Below, piece by piece: positions 60,001 through 64,000 of a stretch of DNA of 64,000 nt. Numbering within the stretch: the stretch's first letter is position 1; every line of letters begins with the position of its first letter. This stretch comes from Euonymus europaeus. Taxonomy: Eukaryota > Streptophyta > Magnoliopsida > Celastrales > Celastraceae. The notes beneath the pieces were generated by a model, which made no database searches, had not been told where the DNA came from, and saw only the letters and a program-made list of their open reading frames with translations. The translations under genes were made by a program, and so were the position numbers. The stretch lies in contig OY756968.1 of NCBI GenBank assembly GCA_963580455.1, positions 24,769,996 through 24,833,995 on the forward strand. Reading direction: 5' to 3'.

Positions 60001-63000
60001 GGCTAGTAAGTCTCGTTTCACCTAGTTAGCCGCGAAATGTGGTTTCTTTACGTAAACGGTTTTATGAATATTCGTTGACTCCAATTTCTGAATTCGGTGA
60101 TTTTTAGGTTGATTTCACACTACTTTTCGAGCTCTACAATCCTAGCGTTTCGGATTTTGATTTCAGTACTCGTGGCTAGTTGGTCTTGTTTCACCTAGTT
60201 AGCCGCGAAATGTGGTTTCTTTACGTAAACGGTTTTATGAATATCCGTTGACTCCGAGTTCTGAATTCGGTGATTTTTAGCTTGATTTCACACTACTTTT
60301 CGAGCTCCACAATCCCGGCGTTTCGGATTTTGATTTCAGAACTCGTGGCTAGTAGGTCTCGTTTCACCTAGTTAGCCGTCAAATGTGGTTTCTTTACGTA
60401 AACGGTTTTATGAATATCCGTTGACTCCGAGTTCTGAATTCGGTGATTTTTAGCTTGATTTCACACTACTTTTCGAGCTCCACAATCCCGGCGTTTCGGA
60501 TTTTGATTTCAGAACTCGTGGCTAGTAGGTCTCGTTTCACCTAGTTAGCCGTCAAATGTGGTTTCTTTACGTAAACAGTTTTATGAATATCCGTTGACTC
60601 CGAGTTCTGAATTCGGTGATTTTTAGCTTGATTTCACACTACTTTTCGAGCTCTACAATCCCGGCGTTTCGGATTTTGATTTCAGAACTCGTGGCTAGTA
60701 AGTCTCGTTTCACTTAGTTAGCCGTCAAATGTGGTTTCTTTACGTAAACGGTTTTATGAATATTCGTTGACTCCAATTTCTGAATTCGGTGATTTTTAGG
60801 TTGATTTCACACTACTTTTCGAGCTCTACAATCCTAGCGTTTCGGATTTTGATTTCAGAACTCGTGGCTAGTTGGTCTTGTTTCACCTAGTTAGCCGCGA
60901 AATGTGGTTTCTTTACGTAAACGGTTTTATGAATATCCGTTGACTCCGAGTTCTGAATTCAGTGATTTTTAGCTTGATTTCACACTACATTTCGAGCTCT
61001 ACAATCCTGGCGTTTCGGATTTTGATTTCAGAACTCGTGGCTAGTAGTTCTCGTTTCACCTAGTTAGCCGCGAAATGTGGTTTCTTTATGTAAACGGTTT
61101 TATGAATATCCGTTGACTCCGAGTTCTGAATTCGGTGACTTTTAGCTTGATTTCACACTAATTTTCGAGCTCTACAATCCTGGAGTTTCGAATTTTGATT
61201 TCAAAACTCGTGGCTAGTAGGTCTCGTTTCACCTAGTTAGCCGCGAAATGTGGTTTCTTTACGTAAACGGTTTTATGAATATCCGTTGACTCCGAGTTCT
61301 GAATTCGGTGATTTTTAGCTTGATTTCACACTACTTTTCGAGCTCCACAATCCCGGCGTTTCGGATTTTGATTTCAGAACTCGTAGCTAGTAAGTCTCGT
61401 TTCACCTAGTTAGCCGTCAAATGTGGTTTCTTTACGTAAACGGTTTTATGAATATCCGTTGACTCCGACTTCTGAATTCGGTGATTTTTAGCTTGATTTC
61501 ACACTACTTTTCGAGCTCTACAATCCCGGCGTTTCGGATTTTGATTTCAGAACTCGTGGCTAGTAAGTCTCGTTTCACCTAGTTAGCCGCGAAATGTGGT
61601 TTCTTTACGTAAACGGTTTTATGAATATTCGTTGACTCCAATTTCTGAATTCGGTGATTTTTAGGTTGATTTCACACTACTTTTCGAGCTCTACAATCCT
61701 AGCGTTTCGGATTTTGATTTCAGTACTCGTGGCTAGTTGGTCTTGTTTCACCTAGTTAGCCGCGAAATGTGGTTTCTTTACGTAAACGGTTTTATGAATA
61801 TCCGTTGACTCCGAGTTCTGAATTCGGTGATTTTTAGCTTGATTTCACACTACTTTTCGAGCTCCACAATCCCGGCGTTTCGGATTTTGATTTCAGAACT
61901 CGTGGCTAGTAGGTCTCGTTTCACCTAGTTAGCCGTCAAATGTGGTTTCTTTACGTAAACGGTTTTATGAATATCCGTTGACTCCGAGTTCTGAATTCGG
62001 TGATTTTTAGCTTGATTTCACACTACTTTTCGAGCTCCACAATCCCGGCGTTTCGGATTTTGATTTCAGAACTCGTGGCTAGTAGGTCTCGTTTCACCTA
62101 GTTAGCCGTCAAATGTGGTTTCTTTACGTAAACAGTTTTATGAATATCCGTTGACTCCGAGTTCTGAATTCGGTGATTTTTAGCTTTATTTCACACTACT
62201 TTTCGAGCTCTACAATCCCGGCCTTTCGGATTTTGATTTCAGAACTCGTGGCTAGTAAGTCTTGTTTCACCTAGTTAGCCGTCAAATGTGGTTTCTTTAC
62301 GTAAACAGTTTTATGAATATCCGTTGACTCCGAGTTCTGAATTCGGTGATTTTTAGCTTTATTTCACACTACTTTTCGAGCTCTACAATCCCGGCCTTTC
62401 GGATTTTGATTTCAGAACTCGTGGCTAGTAAGTCTTGTTTCACCTAGTTAGCCGTCAAATGTGGTTTCTTTACGTAAACGGTTTTATGAATATCCGTTGA
62501 CTCCGAGTTCTGAATTCGGTGATTTTTAGCTTGATTTCACACTACTTTTCGAGCTCTACAATCCTGGAATTTCGGATTTTGATTTCAGAACTCGTGGCTA
62601 GTAGGTCTCGTTTCACCTAGTTAGCCGCGAAATGTGGTTTCTTTACGTAAACGGTTTTATGAATATCTGTCGACTCCGAGTTCTGAATTCGGTCATTTTT
62701 AGCTTGATTTCACACTAATTTTCGAGCTCTACAATCCTGGTGTTTCGGATTTTGATTTCAGAACTCGTGGCTAGTAGGTCTCGTTTCACCTAGTTAGCCG
62801 CGAAATGTGGTTTCTTTACGTAAACGGTTTTATGAATATCCGTTGACTCCGACTTCTGAATTCGGTGATTTTTAGCTTGATTTCACACTACTTTTCGAGC
62901 TCTACAATCCCGGCGTTTCGGATTTTGATTTCAGAACTCGTGGCTAGTAAGTCTCGTTTCACTTAGTTAGCCGTCAAATGTGGTTTCTTTACGTAAACGG

Positions 63001-63980
63001 TTTTATGAATATTCGTTGACTCCAATTTCTGAATTCGGTGATTTTTAGGTTGATTTCACACTACTTTTCGAGCTCTACAATCCTAGCGTTTCGGATTTTG
63101 ATTTCAGAACTCGTGGCTAGTTGGTCTTGTTTCACCTAGTTAGCCGCGAAATGTGGTTTCTTTACGTAAACGGTTTTATGAATATCCGTTGACTCCGAGT
63201 TCTGAATTCAGTGATTTTTAGCTTGATTTCACACTACATTTCGAGCTCTACAATCCTGGCGTTTCGGATTTTGATTTCAGAACTCGTGGCTAGTAGTTCT
63301 CGTTTCACCTAGTTAGCCGCGAAATGTGGTTTCTTTATGTAAACGGTTTTATGAATATCCGTTGACTCCGAGTTCTGAATTCGATGACTTTTAGCTTGAT
63401 TTCACACTAATTTTCGAGCTCTACAATCCTGGAGTTTCGAATTTTGATTTCAAAACTCGTGGCTAGTAGGTCTCGTTTCACCTAGTTAGCCGCGAAATGT
63501 GGTTTCTTTACGTAAACGGTTTTATGAATATCCGTTGACTCCGAGTTCTGAATTCGGTGATTTTTAGCTTGATTTCACACTACTTTTCGAGCTCCACAAT
63601 CCCGGCGTTTCGGATTTTGATTTCAGAACTCGTAGCTAGTAAGTCTCGTTTCACCTAGTTAGCCGTCAAATGTGGTTTCTTTACGTAAACGGTTTTATGA
63701 ATATCCGTTGACTCCGAGTTCTGAATTCGGTGATTTTTAGTTTGATTTCACACTACTTTTCGAGCTCTATAATCCCGGTGTTTCGGATTTTGATTTCAGA
63801 ACTCGTGGCTAGTAAGTCTTGTTTCACCTAGTTGGACGTCAAATGTGGTTTCTTTACGTAAACAGTTTTATGAATATCCGTTGACTCCGAGTTCTGAATT
63901 CGGTGATTTTTAAATTTATTTCACACTACTTTTCGAGCTCTACAATCCCGGCCTTTCGGATTTTGATTTCAGAACTCGTG
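57060..63980. repeat. 13-monomer higher-order repeat (2,249 bp) with a 9-mer variant
   Basis: The private GAATTCAGTGATTTTT lies at 57,151, 59,400, 60,957 and 63,206: spacings of 13, 9 and 13 monomers. CAGTACTCG lies at 57,916, 60,165 and 61,722 (13, then 9). The GACTCCAATTTCTG/TTTTTAGGTTG type occurs at alternating spacings of 8 and 5 monomers, so it is present twice per 13-mer. The 9-mer arose by loss of four in-register monomers near 60.6 kb, where a 58.3 kb-type AGCTTTATTTC/CCCGGCCTTTC unit would be expected. The last 650 bp carry new private changes (GAATTCGATGAC, TTTTTAGTTTG, GTTGGACGTC, TTTTTAAATTTATTTC). Confidence 0.85.
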
Positions 63981-63985
63981 GCTAG

Positions 63986-64000
63986 TAAGTCTTGTTTCAC
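63986..64000. repeat. Partial monomer at the window edge
   Basis: The last 15 bases are the start of monomer 371, of the TAAGTCTTG type. The array therefore continues beyond the right edge. The left edge begins exactly at a unit start only because of how the phase was chosen. Confidence 0.95.

Larger units (their letters stand above)
1..64000. repeat. 173-bp tandem satellite array (370 monomers)
   Basis: The unit starting TAGGTCTCGTTTCACC recurs at 1, 174, 347, 520 and 693, and the same phase holds to the last unit start at 63986. The count is 367 monomers of 173 bp, two of 172 bp and one of 150 bp, which with a 15-bp tail adds up exactly to 64,000 bases. All units point the same way; I saw no inverted unit, transposon insertion or unique spacer. 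Copies differ by scattered substitutions at recurrent positions. The consensus is about 42% G+C. Length, purity and higher-order structure fit a centromeric or pericentromeric eukaryotic satellite; that location is inferred, not shown. Dense stops, and a unit length not divisible by three, close all reading frames. The family is not recognised. Confidence 0.98.
36100..64000. repeat. Domain B of the array (GCCGTCAAATG / TAAGTCT types)
   Basis: Diagnostic variants are GCCGTCAAATG (first near 36,155), TAAGTCTCG or TAAGTCTTG at the unit start, CGAGCTCCACAATCCCGG, GACTCCAATTTCTG with TTTTTAGGTTG, AGCTTTATTTC with CCCGGCCTTTCGG, GTTTCGAATTTTG with CAAAACTCG, and TCTGTCGACTCC, which creates a SalI site. 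GTAGACGG was not seen after the transition. One linked type is shared with domain A: TCTGT(T/C)GACTCC, GGTCATTTTT, CTAATTTTC and TGGTGTTTC in the same unit. That indicates common ancestry before the domains diverged. Confidence 0.85.

Noticed and set aside
1..64000. CRISPR array, suggested by regular direct repeats
   Set aside because: The repeats abut with no spacers, the unit is 173 bp, and the variation is that of a diverging satellite; no cas-like gene is present.
1..64000. Primate alpha satellite (similar 171-bp unit)
   Set aside because: The unit is 173 bp and its sequence does not resemble alpha satellite; similar length alone reflects the nucleosome-sized range of many satellites.
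1..64000. rRNA, tRNA or 5S gene clusters
   Set aside because: No recognisable tRNA arms, 5S internal control boxes or rRNA conserved segments occur in the monomer, and the unit is fully explained as satellite.
1..64000. Promoter or terminator elements from AT-rich and palindromic motifs
   Set aside because: Such motifs repeat in every unit and none is linked to a gene; satellite transcription is possible but nothing in the sequence shows a start site.

Overview
The whole 64 kb window is one uninterrupted satellite DNA array. A 173-bp monomer is repeated head to tail in a single orientation from the first base to the last. Counting from base 1, the phase gives 370 complete monomers plus a 15-bp partial at the right edge. 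All of the net length change is explained by three short monomers: one of 150 bp and two of 172 bp. I see no gene, RNA gene, transposon, CRISPR array or unique spacer. The only ORF of note (60 codons, 52832-53014) is a chance product of a 1-bp deletion in the satellite.

The organism is a eukaryote. A unit of nucleosome-like length (about 150-180 bp), tens of kilobases of pure array, nested higher-order repeats and no genes are typical of centromeric or pericentromeric satellites of plants and also of some animals. I do not recognise the family and cannot name the species. The consensus is about 42% G+C and rich in CpG (13 per monomer, about 1.7 times expectation). Much of the variation between copies looks like CpG to TpG/CpA change, which suggests a genome with CpG methylation and an array homogenised fairly recently.

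Layout. Domain A (1 to about 34.8-36.1 kb) uses monomer types marked by GTAGACGG, GCCCCGAAATG and CTTGTAGG. It is a mosaic of block duplications offset by 5, 6, 12, 14, 17-20, 34, 62 and 149 monomers. Domain B (about 36.1-64 kb) lacks GTAGACGG and instead uses GCCGTCAAATG, TAAGTCT and, in places, GTCGAC. It contains a 15-monomer duplication (36.1-41.1 kb), very fresh 3-mer and 2-mer duplications (42.6-44.4 kb), a 10-mer duplication (45-48 kb) and a 13-monomer higher-order repeat (53-64 kb) with one 12-mer and one 9-mer version. Nearly all block offsets are exact multiples of 173, so exchange has stayed in register.

Each monomer carries a 14-bp imperfect inverted repeat (arms at monomer positions 76-89 and 153-166), a short AACGG/CCGTT dyad (49-53 and 66-70), a direct repeat of TTGATTTCA, and near-invariant EcoRI and SacI sites. 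The most interesting points are the length rigidity, the inverted repeats, the sharp change of domain, the truncated monomer inside a local duplication near 27.4 kb, and the chimeric junction near 14.48 kb. No protein-coding or RNA-based system is present.
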